NCBI RefSeq assembly: GCF_026540855.1
Contig: NZ_JALNUP010000015.1
Span: forward strand, 37,898 to 101,897
DNA from: Sphingomonas sp. GC_Shp_5
Lineage (GTDB): Bacteria > Pseudomonadota > Alphaproteobacteria > Sphingomonadales > Sphingomonadaceae
Direction: 5' to 3'
DNA: 64,000 bases
The notes below the pieces were generated by a model. The model was not told the DNA's origin. It ran no database searches and saw nothing but the letters and a program-made list of their open reading frames with translations. Position 1 is the first letter of the stretch; each line of letters opens with the position of its first letter. Made by a program: the position numbers and the translations under genes. Shown here piece by piece: positions 7,877 to 17,346 of this stretch.

Positions 7877-10492
7877 TTATTCCGCGGCGGCCACCTTCTT
7901 CACCGCCGCTTTCTTGGCTGGCGGCTTTTTGGCCGCCACCTTCTTTGCCGGCTTTGCCGGCGCCGTAGCCTCGGCCTTCTTCGCCGGTGCCTTCTTGGCG
8001 GCCGGCTTCTTCGCCGCCGCCTTCTTTTTCTTCGGCGGGGCCGCGGCGGCGCGGGCGTCGATCAGCTGCGCGGCCTCCTCCAGCGTCAGCGCCTCGGGCG
8101 TGATCGACTTGGGCAGGGTCGCGTTGGTCTCGCCATCGGTGACGTACGGGCCGTAGCGCCCCTCCATCAGCTTGATCTCGGCCTCGGTGCGCGGATGCTT
8201 GCCGAGTTCCTTGAGCGGCGCCCGCGCCGCACCGCGTGCCGGGCGGCCGCCACCCGCGGCCGCCTCGGCGAGCTTGACCACCGCGGCGTTCATCCCCGTC
8301 TCGAACACCTCGGCGGTCGAGGTCAGCCGCGCATATTTGCCGCTATGCGCGAGATAGGGGCCGTAGCGCCCGATCGAGGCGGTGATCGGCTCGCCCGTCT
8401 CCGGATGCGTGCCCACCGCCCGCGGCAGGCTGAGCAGCTTCAGCGCCCATTCCAGGTCCATCTCGCCGATGTCTTTGGGGATGGACGCGCGCTTGGCGTC
8501 CTTGCCCTCGCCGAGCTGGATATACGGACCGAACCGCCCCGACTTGCGCTCCACCTCGAGCCCCGTCGCCGGATCCTTGCCCAGCCCTTCGGGGCCGCTG
8601 TCCTCGCCATCCTCGCCGCCAGGTTGCGCGAAGCGACGGGTGTATTTGCACTCCGGATAGTTGGAGCAGGCGATGAACGCGCCGAACTTGCCGCCGCGCA
8701 GCGCCAGCTTGCCCGCCTCGCACTTCGGGCACAGCCGCGGGTCGCTGCCGTCCGCCTTGTCGGGGAACAGATAGGGCGCGAGGAACTGGTCGAGCTCGGC
8801 GGTGATCGCCGAGGGCTGCTGCTCCATCACCTCGGCGGTGCGCGGCTTGAAATCGCGCCAGAACGCCTCGAGCACCGCCTGCCACTGCGCGCGGCCACCG
8901 GAGACGTCGTCCAGCTCCTCCTCGAGCTCGGCCGTATAATCGAAGCCGACATATTTCTCGAAGAAGCGCTCGAGGAACGCCGTCACCAGCCGGCCGCTCT
9001 CCTCGGCGAAGAAGCGGTTCTTCTCGACGCGGACGTAGCTCCTGTCCTTCAGCGTCTTGATGATCGAGGCGTAGGTGGACGGCCGGCCGATGCCGAGCTC
9101 CTCCATCCGCTTGACCAGGCTGGCTTCGGAGAAGCGCGGCGGCGGCTGGGTGAAATGCTGTTCGGCGTTGACCGCCTTCTTGGCCGGGGCATCGCCCTCG
9201 CGCAGCCGCGGCAGCCGGCGCGATTCCTCGTCCTGGCCGGTCTCGTCGGTGCCTTCCTCGTAGAGCGCGAGGAAACCGGGGAAGAGCACCACCTGGCCGG
9301 TGGCGCGCAGGCTGGTGCGGCCGGTGCCGTCGCTCAGCTCGACACTGGTCCGCTCCATCCGCGCCGACGCCATCTGGCTGGCGAGCGCGCGCTTGAACAC
9401 GAGGTCGTAGAGCCGCGCATGATCGCCCGAGCCGATCCGGTCACGGCTGAAATCGGTTGGCCGGATCGCCTCATGGGCTTCCTGCGCGTTCTTCGCCTTG
9501 GTCTGATATTGGCGCGGCGCATCGGGAACGTAGGAGGCGTCATAGCGATTGGCGATCGCCAACCGCGCGGCCGAGATGGCGCTGCCGTCCATCTGCACGC
9601 CGTCGGTCCGCATATAGGTGATCGCGCCATCCTCGTAGAGGCCCTGGGCGATCCGCATGGTATGGTCCGCCGAGAAGCCGAGCTTGCGCGCCGCCTCCTG
9701 CTGCAGGGTTGAGGTGGTGAAGGGCGGCGGCGGGTTGCGGCTGGCGGGCTTGGTCTCGACCGACTGGACCGAGAACCGGCCCTCCTCGACCGCGGTCTTC
9801 GCGCGCAGGGCATCGCCTTCGTTGCCGATCGACAGACGATCGACCTTCTTGCCCTCGAATTGGCTCAGCCGCGCCACGAACGGCGTGCCGTCATGCTCCA
9901 TGTCGGCGGTGACCGACCAATATTCCTGGGGCACGAATGCCTCGATCTCGCGTTCGCGGCCGACGATCAGCCGCAGCGCCACCGACTGCACCCGGCCCGC
10001 CGATTTGGCGCCGGGCAGCTTGCGCCACAGCACGGGGGAGAGGGTGAAGCCGACCAGATAGTCGAGCGCGCGCCGCGCCCGATAGGCATCGATCAGATCG
10101 GTATCGAGCTCGCGCGGGTGCTGCATCGCGGTCGTCACCGCGGCCTTGGTGATGGCGTTGAAGGTGACGCGCTGGACATCCTTGGGCAGCGCCTTGCGGT
10201 TGCGCAGCACTTCCTGGACGTGCCAGCTGATCGCCTCGCCCTCGCGATCGGGATCGGTGGCGAGGATCAGGCGGTCGGCGGTCTTGGACAGATCCGCGAT
10301 CGCTTTCAGCTGCTTGGACTTGTCGGCGTAGTTTTCCCACTCCATCGCGAAGCCCTCGTCCGGGTTCACCGACCCGTCCTTGGCGGGCAGGTCGCGGACA
10401 TGGCCGTAGCTCGCGAGAACGCGATAGTCCGAACCGAGATACTTCTCGATGGTCTTCGCCTTGGCGGGCGATTCGACGATAACTAGCTGCAT
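7877..10492 (-). CDS. topA: DNA topoisomerase I (type IA)
   Basis: TopA relaxes negative supercoils through a 5'-phosphotyrosine intermediate. The 871-residue protein has the Toprim domain (E7 in VIVESPAK; D80, D82, E84 in ATDPDREGE), the active tyrosine Y293 in ITYMRTDG, one zinc ribbon near 585-615 (CPKC...CSNYPEC), and several glycine-rich RYGPY repeat modules. The last 55 or so residues form a Lys/Ala/Pro-rich, histone H1-like tail made of KKPAAKKAP-type units, which probably adds nonspecific DNA affinity. dprA lies 60 bp upstream in the same orientation. Confidence 0.97.
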   Translation of the reverse strand: MQLVIVESPAKAKTIEKYLGSDYRVLASYGHVRDLPAKDGSVNPDEGFAMEWENYADKSKQLKAIADLSKTADRLILATDPDREGEAISWHVQEVLRNRKALPKDVQRVTFNAITKAAVTTAMQHPRELDTDLIDAYRARRALDYLVGFTLSPVLWRKLPGAKSAGRVQSVALRLIVGREREIEAFVPQEYWSVTADMEHDGTPFVARLSQFEGKKVDRLSIGNEGDALRAKTAVEEGRFSVQSVETKPASRNPPPPFTTSTLQQEAARKLGFSADHTMRIAQGLYEDGAITYMRTDGVQMDGSAISAARLAIANRYDASYVPDAPRQYQTKAKNAQEAHEAIRPTDFSRDRIGSGDHARLYDLVFKRALASQMASARMERTSVELSDGTGRTSLRATGQVVLFPGFLALYEEGTDETGQDEESRRLPRLREGDAPAKKAVNAEQHFTQPPPRFSEASLVKRMEELGIGRPSTYASIIKTLKDRSYVRVEKNRFFAEESGRLVTAFLERFFEKYVGFDYTAELEEELDDVSGGRAQWQAVLEAFWRDFKPRTAEVMEQQPSAITAELDQFLAPYLFPDKADGSDPRLCPKCEAGKLALRGGKFGAFIACSNYPECKYTRRFAQPGGEDGEDSGPEGLGKDPATGLEVERKSGRFGPYIQLGEGKDAKRASIPKDIGEMDLEWALKLLSLPRAVGTHPETGEPITASIGRYGPYLAHSGKYARLTSTAEVFETGMNAAVVKLAEAAAGGGRPARGAARAPLKELGKHPRTEAEIKLMEGRYGPYVTDGETNATLPKSITPEALTLEEAAQLIDARAAAAPPKKKKAAAKKPAAKKAPAKKAEATAPAKPAKKVAAKKPPAKKAAVKKVAAAE

Positions 10493-10552
10493 GGGAAAAC
10501 TACGGGTCCTTACGTGTACGCGTACGAGGATGGGGAGCCGCGGCGCTGCTCG

Positions 10553-11641
10553 TCAAGCGCCGCCGTCGCACAGGCTCACCCTGCCGCCGGCGTGACGCTC
10601 CAGCCGCCCGGCAAGTTCCAGCTCGAGCAACACCGTCTGCACCGCCGCCGGCGACGCGCCCGCCTGGCGGATCAGCTCGTCGATCATCACCGGCACCGGC
10701 CCGAGCAGCGCGGTGAGCCGCGTCCGCTCGGCATCGGTGGCATCCGCCGGCGGCGGGCCGGCGAATGACGGGGCGGGCGCACGCACCGCGCGGGGATCGA
10801 ACGGGCGGATCTGCTCGAGGATGTCCTCGGCGGTCTGCACCAGCGTCGCGCCCTCGCGGATCAGCAGGTTGCAGCCTTGCGCGCGCGGGTCGAGCGGGCT
10901 GCCCGGCACCGCCATCACCTCGCGCCCGGCCTCGGTGGCGAGCCGCGCGGTGATCAGCGAGCCCGAGCGCGGCGCCGCCTCCACCACCACCGTCCCGAGC
11001 GACAGCGCGGCGATGATCCGGTTGCGGTAGGGAAAGTGCCGCGCGCGCGGCTCGGTGCCGGGCGGCTGCTCGGCGACGAGCAGGCCCTCGCGCGCGATCC
11101 GCTCCTGCAGCGCGGCATTCTCCGGCGGAAAGACGACGTCGATGCCACTCGCGATCACGCCAATCGTGCGGGGCAGGGCGCCGCCATGCGCCGCGGTGTC
11201 GATCCCGCGGGCGAGGCCCGACACCACCGTCACGCCCTCGGCGCTCAGCGCATGGCCGAGCGCGCGCGCCATCCGGCACGCCGCCGCCGAGGCGTTGCGC
11301 GCGCCGACGATGGCGACGCAGCTCTGGCTGGCCAGCGCGACGTCGCCGCGGACGATCAGCGCCGCCGGCGCATCGTCGATCCGCGCCAGCAGCGCGGGAT
11401 AAGTAGGGTCGTCGTGGAACAGATAGTGCGCGCCGAGCCGCGCCGTGGCCGCCATCTCGCGCTCGATCGCGGCGGGCGCCGGCACGGTCGGTGGCTGGCC
11501 GCCGCCGCGCCGCGCCAGCGCGGGCAGGGCATCGAGCGCCGCCTCGGCGCTGCCGAACCGGCTGAGCAGTTGCCGATAGGTGACCGGGCCGATCCCGGCG
11601 CTGCGAAGGAGACGGAGCCGCGCGAGAGCGGCGTCAGCCAT
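10553..11641 (-). CDS. dprA: DNA-processing protein DprA
   Basis: DprA binds incoming single-stranded DNA and loads RecA during natural transformation, and it is widely kept in bacteria not known to be competent. The 362-residue protein has an N-terminal SAM-like helical region. The Rossmann DNA_processg_A domain follows (VAIVGARNASAAA, VVSGLARGIDTAAH, TIGVIASGIDVVFPPEN), then a C-terminal winged helix (about 300-355). The start ATG overlaps the plsY stop by eight bases. The plsY-dprA-topA order is common in alphaproteobacteria. Confidence 0.95.
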   Translation of the reverse strand: MADAALARLRLLRSAGIGPVTYRQLLSRFGSAEAALDALPALARRGGGQPPTVPAPAAIEREMAATARLGAHYLFHDDPTYPALLARIDDAPAALIVRGDVALASQSCVAIVGARNASAAACRMARALGHALSAEGVTVVSGLARGIDTAAHGGALPRTIGVIASGIDVVFPPENAALQERIAREGLLVAEQPPGTEPRARHFPYRNRIIAALSLGTVVVEAAPRSGSLITARLATEAGREVMAVPGSPLDPRAQGCNLLIREGATLVQTAEDILEQIRPFDPRAVRAPAPSFAGPPPADATDAERTRLTALLGPVPVMIDELIRQAGASPAAVQTVLLELELAGRLERHAGGRVSLCDGGA

Positions 11642-12239
11642 GCTGGCGCCCGATACGCGGCTCGGTGCCGGTGATCAGCCGCTCGATATTGGGGCCGTGC
11701 TTCCACAGCACGATCACCGCCAGCACAAGCAGCAGCATCACCAGATCGAACCGTCCGAACAGCGCCGCCGCCACCGGCGCGCTCACCGCCGCCGCCATCC
11801 CTGCCACCGACGATACACGCACGGTCGCGAGCAGGCCGAGCCAGACGGCCGCGTAGATCAGGCCCAGCGGCCAGTAGAGCGCCACGGCGATGCCCATCAG
11901 CGTCGCCACGCCCTTGCCGCCGTTGAAGCGCAGCCAGATCGGATAGCAATGGCCGATAAAGGCGGCGGCGGCCGCGATCAGCGCATTGCCGGGGAACAGC
12001 GCCTCGACGATCCACACCGCCGCGGCGCCCTTCAGCATGTCGAGCAGCAGGGTCGCCGCCGCCAGCCCCTTGCGGCCGGTGCGCAGCACGTTGGTGGCGC
12101 CGATGTTTCCCGAGCCGATGGTGCGCAGGTCGCCCGCACCGCCGAGCCGCGTCAGGATCACGCCGAAAGGAATCGAGCCCAGCAGATAGCCGAGCACGAG
12201 TGCGCAAGCGGGTGCTAACCAGAATATCGCTGTCGGCAC
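11634..12239 (-). CDS. plsY: Glycerol-3-phosphate acyltransferase PlsY
   Basis: PlsY transfers acyl groups from acyl-phosphate to glycerol-3-phosphate, the first step of phospholipid synthesis at the inner membrane. The 201-residue protein shows the motifs GYLLGSIPFG, IGSGNIGATNVLR, and FNGGKGVAT, with about five membrane spans. The frame could extend 17 codons upstream (to 12290), but GTG 12239 follows AAGGGGGACGAC and yields the normal PlsY N-terminus, so it is preferred. It is divergent from murI and overlaps dprA. Confidence 0.93.
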   Translation of the reverse strand: MPTAIFWLAPACALVLGYLLGSIPFGVILTRLGGAGDLRTIGSGNIGATNVLRTGRKGLAAATLLLDMLKGAAAVWIVEALFPGNALIAAAAAFIGHCYPIWLRFNGGKGVATLMGIAVALYWPLGLIYAAVWLGLLATVRVSSVAGMAAAVSAPVAAALFGRFDLVMLLLVLAVIVLWKHGPNIERLITGTEPRIGRQHG

Positions 12240-12379
12240 GTCGTCCCCCTTGCCAACATACATAGGGATTGGGGCAAAAATCGGCAACAACCTCCATCAG
12301 GCCGGTTCTATTGATGCTGGTGCGGCGGCCGTCGATCGCGGCCCTTGCCTTGGCCGTCGCACCGCATATGGCGGCGATC

Positions 12380-13174
12380 ATGGATCGTCGCCCCATTCTG
12401 TTCTTCGATTCGGGCGTTGGCGGCCTGTCGATCGTCGCGCCGGCCCGGGCGCTGCTGCCGACCGCGCCGTTCGTCTACGCCGCCGATTCGGCAGGCTTCC
12501 CTTATGGCATCAAGACCGAGTCGGAGATCGCCGCGCGGGTGCCGGCGCTGCTTGGCCGGCTCGCCGAGCGCTTCCGCCCGCGGCTGATCGTCATCGCCTG
12601 CAACACCGCCTCCACCATCGCGCTGCCCGCGGTCCGCGCCGCGCTCGATCTCCCGGTGGTCGGAACGGTGCCGGCGATCAAGCCTGCCGCGGCGCTGAGC
12701 CTCACCCGCACCATCGGCGTGCTCGGCACCGATGCCACCGTGCGCCAGGCCTATGTCGACGATCTGGCCGCGCGGTTCGCCGGCGATTGCACCGTGATCC
12801 GCCACGGCTCGGCGGCGCTGGTCGAACTGGCCGAAGCCAGGCTCCACGGGTTGCCGACTCCGCCCGCCGCTTATGCCGCGGTGCTCGCCGGCCTGTTCGG
12901 CCAGCCCGGTGGCGACCGGATCGACGTTGTCGTCAACGCCTGCACTCACTTTCCCCTGGTCGAGGCCGAACTCGCCGCTGCAGCGCCGCACCCGGTGCGC
13001 TTCGTCGATGGCGGCGCGGGCATCGCGCGGCGCATCGCCCATCTCACCGATGGCGATGCATGGCGCGAGCAGGCGCCGCCAGGCGTCGCCGTGTTCACCC
13101 GCCTCGGCGCCGCCGAGCGCGCGCTCACGCCCGCGCTGGCGACTCGCGGCTTTGTCACGCTGGCCGAACTATGA
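12380..13174 (+). CDS. murI: Glutamate racemase
   Basis: MurI supplies D-glutamate for peptidoglycan. From ATG 12380 the protein is 264 residues. The catalytic cysteine pair is C74 (IACNTAST) and C188 (NACTHFPL), with the N-terminal FFDSGVGGLS and the YAADSAGFPYG segment. The open frame begins further upstream, but that part would overlap the plsY leader and has no family resemblance. Another start, 12 bp upstream at 12368, is also possible. It is a single gene upstream of hemA in the same direction, with a likely separate hemA promoter between them. Confidence 0.95.
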   Translation: MDRRPILFFDSGVGGLSIVAPARALLPTAPFVYAADSAGFPYGIKTESEIAARVPALLGRLAERFRPRLIVIACNTASTIALPAVRAALDLPVVGTVPAIKPAAALSLTRTIGVLGTDATVRQAYVDDLAARFAGDCTVIRHGSAALVELAEARLHGLPTPPAAYAAVLAGLFGQPGGDRIDVVVNACTHFPLVEAELAAAAPHPVRFVDGGAGIARRIAHLTDGDAWREQAPPGVAVFTRLGAAERALTPALATRGFVTLAEL

Positions 13175-13190
13175 TGCCGCCTGGGACAAT

Positions 13191-13230
13191 TTGACCAAGG
13201 TCAATCATACCTTGATCGATTACGGATAGT
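13191..13230 (+). promoter_or_regulatory. FNR/FixK-type box and -10 element upstream of hemA
   Basis: The perfect 14-bp palindrome TTGACCAAGGTCAA at 13191-13204 fits the CRP/FNR-family consensus TTGAy-N4-rTCAA. A -10-like GATAGT sits at 13225-13230. A start of transcription near 13238 would place the box centre at about -40, the classic class II activator position. Alphaproteobacterial hemA genes are known FNR/FixK targets. The box is wrapped by a second inverted repeat, CAATTTG (13188-13194) and CAAATTG (13234-13240). Confidence 0.55.
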
Positions 13231-13309
13231 GGCCAAATTGCCTGGCATCGGGCGGGGCGGAGGCGTAGCAACTGCGATCATGACTGTGGACGGTACCGAC
13301 ACGCAGCGA

Positions 13310-14524
13310 GTGGATTATTCGCGCGTCTTCACCCAGGCGATCGATCGTCTCCATGCCGAGGGCCGCTATCGCGTCTTCATCGACATCCTCCGCAACAAGG
13401 GGATGTTCCCCAATGCCCGGTGCTTCGCCGGTCACAACGGCCCCAAGCCGATCACCGTCTGGTGCTCCAACGACTATCTCGCCATGGGCCAGCACCCCAA
13501 GGTGATTGAGGCGATGGAAGAGGCGCTGCACGATGTCGGCGCCGGTTCCGGCGGTACCCGCAACATCGGCGGCAACACCCATTACCATGTCGATCTCGAG
13601 GCGGAGCTCGCCGATCTCCACGGCAAGGAAGCGGCGCTGCTGTTCACCAGCGGCTATGTCTCCAACGAGGCGACGCTGTCGACGCTCGCCCGGCTGCTGC
13701 CCGGCTGCGTGATCTTTTCGGACGAGCTCAACCACGCCTCGATGATCGCGGGCATCCGCAACTCGGGCTGCGAAAAGCGGATCTTCCGCCACAATGATCT
13801 CGCGCATCTCGAGGAGCTGCTCGCCGCCGAGGATCCCGCCGCGCCCAAGCTGATCGCGTTCGAGAGCGTCTATTCGATGGAAGCGGACGTCGCGCCGATC
13901 ACCGCGATCTGCGATCTCGCCGACAAGTATAACGCGCTGACCTACCTCGACGAGGTCCATGCCGTCGGCATGTACGGCCCGCGCGGCGGCGGCATCTCCG
14001 AGCGCGACGGCGTCGCCGATCGGCTGACGATCATCGAGGGCACGCTCGGCAAGGCGTTCGGCGTGATGGGCGGCTATATCGCCGCGGACCAGACCATCGT
14101 CGATGTCATCCGCAGCTATGCGCCGGGCTTCATCTTCACCACCTCGCTGTCGCCGGTGCTGGTCGCGGGCGTGCTCGCCAGCGTCCGCCACCTCAAGGCG
14201 TCGAGCGTCGAGCGCGAGGGCCAGCAGGCCTCGGCGACCCTGCTCAAGACGATGTTCGTCGAGGCCGGCCTGCCGGTAATGCTCGGTGAGACGCATATCG
14301 TGCCGGTGCAGGTCGGCGATCCGGTCAAGGCCAAGAAGATCAGCGACATCCTGCTCGCCGAATATGGCGTCTACGTGCAGCCGATCAATTATCCGACCGT
14401 GCCGCGCGGCACCGAGCGGCTGCGCTTCACCCCCGGCCCGAACCACGACGAGGCGATGATGCGCGACCTCACGGGCGCGCTGGTCGAGATCTGGAGCCGG
14501 CTCGAGTTGCGCAAGGCCGCGTGA
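13310..14524 (+). CDS. hemA: 5-aminolevulinate synthase
   Basis: This PLP enzyme condenses glycine and succinyl-CoA to 5-aminolevulinate, the first step of the C4 tetrapyrrole route typical of alphaproteobacteria. From GTG 13310 it is 404 residues and the PLP lysine in EGTLGKAFG falls at K248, the same number as in the Rhodobacter capsulatus enzyme. Other landmarks are [19 protein letters not shown] and [12 protein letters not shown]. Alternatives are ATG 13280 and GTG 13229, but 13229 lies at or before the predicted transcription start. An FNR/FixK-like box upstream suggests oxygen control. Confidence 0.95.
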   Translation: MDYSRVFTQAIDRLHAEGRYRVFIDILRNKGMFPNARCFAGHNGPKPITVWCSNDYLAMGQHPKVIEAMEEALHDVGAGSGGTRNIGGNTHYHVDLEAELADLHGKEAALLFTSGYVSNEATLSTLARLLPGCVIFSDELNHASMIAGIRNSGCEKRIFRHNDLAHLEELLAAEDPAAPKLIAFESVYSMEADVAPITAICDLADKYNALTYLDEVHAVGMYGPRGGGISERDGVADRLTIIEGTLGKAFGVMGGYIAADQTIVDVIRSYAPGFIFTTSLSPVLVAGVLASVRHLKASSVEREGQQASATLLKTMFVEAGLPVMLGETHIVPVQVGDPVKAKKISDILLAEYGVYVQPINYPTVPRGTERLRFTPGPNHDEAMMRDLTGALVEIWSRLELRKAA

Positions 14525-14554
14525 CCGGCGCTACCCGCCGGCAACGGCGGCCAT

Positions 14555-15109
14555 TCAGCCGAGCGTGATCGACGCAGCCGTCGTCGGCACGGCGAGCAGC
14601 TCGGTGAAGCGCACGACGCTGCGCTGGCGATAGGTCTCCCCTTCCGGATCGGCCATGACGTGGATCACCTGCGGGGCGAGATCCACCACCCAATAATGCG
14701 GAATGCCGCTGCGGGCATAAGCGGCCAGCTTCTCGCCGAGATCGCGGCCGAGCGTGGTCTCGGCAATCTCCACCGCCAGGATCACGTCCGCCGGATCGAC
14801 CGCGCGGTCGCTGGCGACGTCCGGAATTGTCACCGCAATGTCCACCGCGCGCACATTATGCTCGTCCAGCTGCACGATCAGGTCGATCGCCAGCCTTGCC
14901 GTGCCCGCGTAAAGCGGCAGCAGCTGCGCGAACAGCCGCCCATTGGCCTCCCCGTGCGCCATGTACGCAGGCATCATCTTGACGATCTCCCCTGCAACCA
15001 GCTCTACGCGCAGGTCGGAGAAGGCGCCCGCATTCACCATGCGCAGGAACTCGGCGGCGGTGAACCCGCCCGCGACGGCCGCGGCTTCGATCCGGACGAG
15101 TGATTTCAT
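14555..15109 (-). CDS. Uma2 family (DUF820) putative nuclease
   Basis: This 184-residue protein has the Uma2/DUF820 fold of the PD-(D/E)XK superfamily. The pattern RVELVAGEIVKM is followed by VRAVDIAVTIPD, ADVILAVEIAETTLGRDLGEKLAAYARSGIPHYWVVD and the terminal strand region. The E...D...ExA arrangement gives the putative catalytic acidic residues. The family is abundant in cyanobacteria and some alphaproteobacteria, and its biological substrate is unknown. It is monocistronic and convergent with hemA. The 273 bp upstream contain an AT-rich patch but no gene I can support. Confidence 0.85.
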   Translation of the reverse strand: MKSLVRIEAAAVAGGFTAAEFLRMVNAGAFSDLRVELVAGEIVKMMPAYMAHGEANGRLFAQLLPLYAGTARLAIDLIVQLDEHNVRAVDIAVTIPDVASDRAVDPADVILAVEIAETTLGRDLGEKLAAYARSGIPHYWVVDLAPQVIHVMADPEGETYRQRSVVRFTELLAVPTTAASITLG

Positions 15110-15382
15110 GGGCTTGGCATAACAGATCGGCGCGACGCTGTCCTACATGCCGCGGGTTTGCTACCCACAGTGGATCTTTCTCATCGTCGCCAAAATCGAA
15201 ACGATCAAAGTTGAGAATCGACTATCCGAGTGACAACTTCCTCAACTTGTCTCGCGGCGCAACGCTTCGGACGCAGGGAGCACGGCCACGTCGGCGACAT
15301 CCCCGCTGAGGCTGGCCAAGCGGCCGTCGCGGCGGTAAGGGCGCAAGCCATCCCGTCACTCGCCGAAAAGGCTCCTGTCGCC

Positions 15383-15853
15383 GTGCGCATCGCCATCGCC
15401 TCCGATCACGCCGCCGTGTCGCTCAAGGCGACGCTTGCCGGCTGGCTGCGCGACGCCGGCCACGAGGTGCTCGATTGCGGCACCGATGGCAGCGCCAGCG
15501 TCGACTATCCCGATTACGGCTATGCCGTTGCCCAGGCGCTCGCCGATAACCGCGCCGATCGCGGCGTTGCCTTGTGCGGCTCGGGCATCGGCATCTCGAT
15601 TGCCGCCAACCGCCATCCCGCCTGCCGCTGCGCGTTGGTTTCGGAGCCGCTCTCGGCCGAACTCGCGCGGGTCCACAACGATGCCAATGCCATCGCCATG
15701 GGCGCCCGCCTGATCGGCGAGGAGATGGCCAAGGCCTGTCTCGCCGCCTTCCTTGCCGCCGAGTTCGCCGGCGGCCGCCATCAGCAGCGGGTCGACAAAT
15801 TGTCCGCCCCCACGATCCAGACCGGCGGCGCGCCCGCCAAGGAGTTCGCATGA
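15383..15853 (+). CDS. rpiB: Ribose 5-phosphate isomerase B
   Basis: RpiB interconverts ribose 5-phosphate and ribulose 5-phosphate. The start is taken as GTG 15383 ([12 protein letters not shown]), giving 156 residues, close to the family length. The open frame upstream to 15230 is Ala/Arg-rich and unlike the family. Landmarks are [15 protein letters not shown], the catalytic cysteine loop [14 protein letters not shown] and [16 protein letters not shown]. Its stop overlaps the glyA start (ATGA), which opens a five-gene operon. The tail is about ten residues longer than usual. Confidence 0.93.
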   Translation: MRIAIASDHAAVSLKATLAGWLRDAGHEVLDCGTDGSASVDYPDYGYAVAQALADNRADRGVALCGSGIGISIAANRHPACRCALVSEPLSAELARVHNDANAIAMGARLIGEEMAKACLAAFLAAEFAGGRHQQRVDKLSAPTIQTGGAPAKEFA

Positions 15854-17160
15854 GCACCCAGCCTCAAGACCTGCACGCCGTCCAGTTCGATGGCTTCTTC
15901 ACCCGCGGCCTTGCCGAGGCGGATCCTGCGGTGTTCGCCGGCGTGGCGCATGAGCTGACCCGCGAGCAGACCCAGGTCGAGCTGATCGCGTCGGAGAACA
16001 TCGTCAGCCAGGCGGTGCTCGAGGCGCAGGGCTCGGTGTTCACCAACAAATATGCCGAAGGCTATCCCGGCAAGCGCTACTACCAGGGCTGCGCGCCGTC
16101 CGACGAGGTCGAGACGCTGGCGATCGAACGCGCCAAGCAGATCTTCGGCTGCGGCTTTGCCAACGTCCAGCCGCATTCGGGCGCGCAGGCGAACGGCGCA
16201 GTGATGCTGGCGCTGGTCAAGCCGGGCGAGACCATCCTCGGCATGAGCCTCGATGCCGGCGGCCATCTCACCCATGGCGCGCGTGCAGCGATGAGCGGCA
16301 AGTGGTTCAACGCGGTGCAGTATGGCGTCGATCCGGTCACCCATCTGATCGACTATGATCAGGTCGAGGCGCTTGCGGTCGAGCACCAGCCCAAGCTGAT
16401 CATCGCCGGCGGTTCGGCCTATCCGCGCGTCATCGATTTCGCCCGGTTCCGCGCCATCGCCGACAAGGTCGGCGCCTATTTCATGGTCGACATGGCGCAT
16501 TTCGCCGGCATCGTCGCCGCCGGGCTGCACCCGACGCCGTTCGGCCACGCCCATGTTGTCACCACCACCACCCACAAGACGCTGCGCGGCCCCCGTGGCG
16601 GCATGATCCTCACCGATGACGAGGCGCTGGCCAAGAAGCTCAATTCGGCGGTGTTTCCCGGGCTCCAGGGCGGGCCCCTGATGCACGTCATCGCCGCCAA
16701 GGCGGTCGCGTTCGGCGAGGCGCTGCGCCCCGATTACAAGAGCTACATCGCTGCGGTGGTGGAGAATGCCAAGGTGCTCGCGGCGACCCTCAAGGAGCGT
16801 GGCAGCGATGTCGTCTCCGGCGGCACCGACACCCATCTGGCGCTGATCGATCTCACCCCGCTTGGCATCACCGGCAAGGATGCCGACGAGGCGCTCGAGC
16901 GCGCCGGCATCACCTGCAACAAGAACGGTATCCCCAACGATCCGCTGCCCCCGGTCAAGACCAGCGGCATCCGCGTCGGTACCCCCGCGGGCACTACCCG
17001 CGGCTTTGGCCCCGCCGAATTCCGCGAGATCGGCAACATGGTCGCCGACGTGCTCGACGGCCTAGCCGCCAAGGGCGAGCACGGTGACGCCGCCGTCGAG
17101 GCGAATGTGCGGGAACGGGTTGCGGCGCTGTGCGCTAGGTTCCCCATCTACCAGCGTTAA
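15850..17160 (+). CDS. glyA: Serine hydroxymethyltransferase
   Basis: GlyA is a PLP enzyme interconverting serine plus tetrahydrofolate with glycine plus methylene-tetrahydrofolate. The 436-residue protein has [35 protein letters not shown] and the PLP lysine in [14 protein letters not shown]. The start ATG overlaps rpiB by four bases. The larger open frame beginning at 15574 is only frame extension through rpiB. Nine bp later a 58-residue membrane peptide begins, then nrdR. Confidence 0.98.
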   Translation: MSTQPQDLHAVQFDGFFTRGLAEADPAVFAGVAHELTREQTQVELIASENIVSQAVLEAQGSVFTNKYAEGYPGKRYYQGCAPSDEVETLAIERAKQIFGCGFANVQPHSGAQANGAVMLALVKPGETILGMSLDAGGHLTHGARAAMSGKWFNAVQYGVDPVTHLIDYDQVEALAVEHQPKLIIAGGSAYPRVIDFARFRAIADKVGAYFMVDMAHFAGIVAAGLHPTPFGHAHVVTTTTHKTLRGPRGGMILTDDEALAKKLNSAVFPGLQGGPLMHVIAAKAVAFGEALRPDYKSYIAAVVENAKVLAATLKERGSDVVSGGTDTHLALIDLTPLGITGKDADEALERAGITCNKNGIPNDPLPPVKTSGIRVGTPAGTTRGFGPAEFREIGNMVADVLDGLAAKGEHGDAAVEANVRERVAALCARFPIYQR

Positions 17161-17169
17161 GGAAGACCG

Positions 17170-17346
17170 ATGAGCAAGATCGAAGACGTCCAGGCTACCG
17201 TCAAGAACACCCCTGGTCTCGGCAAGAAGATGACGAAGTACGGGCTGATCGGGGCGATCGTCGCCATTCCGGTGCCGTTCGTCGGCCCGGTGCTCGGCGC
17301 CATCGTCGGCACGGCGGTGGCCTATGCGAGGCGCGACAAGATCTAA
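17170..17346 (+). CDS. 58-residue single-span membrane peptide in the glyA-nrdR operon
   Basis: ATG 17170 is preceded by AAGGA and the frame ends TAA 17344-17346, directly abutting the nrdR ATG. The product starts MSKIEDVQATVKN and has a polar basic stretch (KKMTKYG). One hydrophobic helix with small residues follows (about 24-52, GLIGAIVAIPVPFVGPVLGA then IVGTAVAYA), and it ends RRDKI. Glycines spaced through the helix suggest helix packing. I do not recognise a named family. The ribosome site, the exact packing between two genes and the codon usage all favour a real gene. Confidence 0.8.
   Translation: MSKIEDVQATVKNTPGLGKKMTKYGLIGAIVAIPVPFVGPVLGAIVGTAVAYARRDKI

Noticed and set aside
12269..12379. 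Upstream extension of murI by 37 codons
   Set aside because: It lies over the plsY control region, is not conserved in glutamate racemases, and the start at 12380 gives the normal N-terminus.
13229..13309. GTG 13229 as the hemA start
   Set aside because: It would precede the predicted transcription start and adds 27 residues absent from the enzyme family; K248 numbering supports 13310.
15110..15382. A 69-codon open frame at 15100-15309 as a small gene
   Set aside because: It has no ribosome site, begins inside the Uma2 gene and has an Arg/Ser-rich composition typical of a shadow frame.
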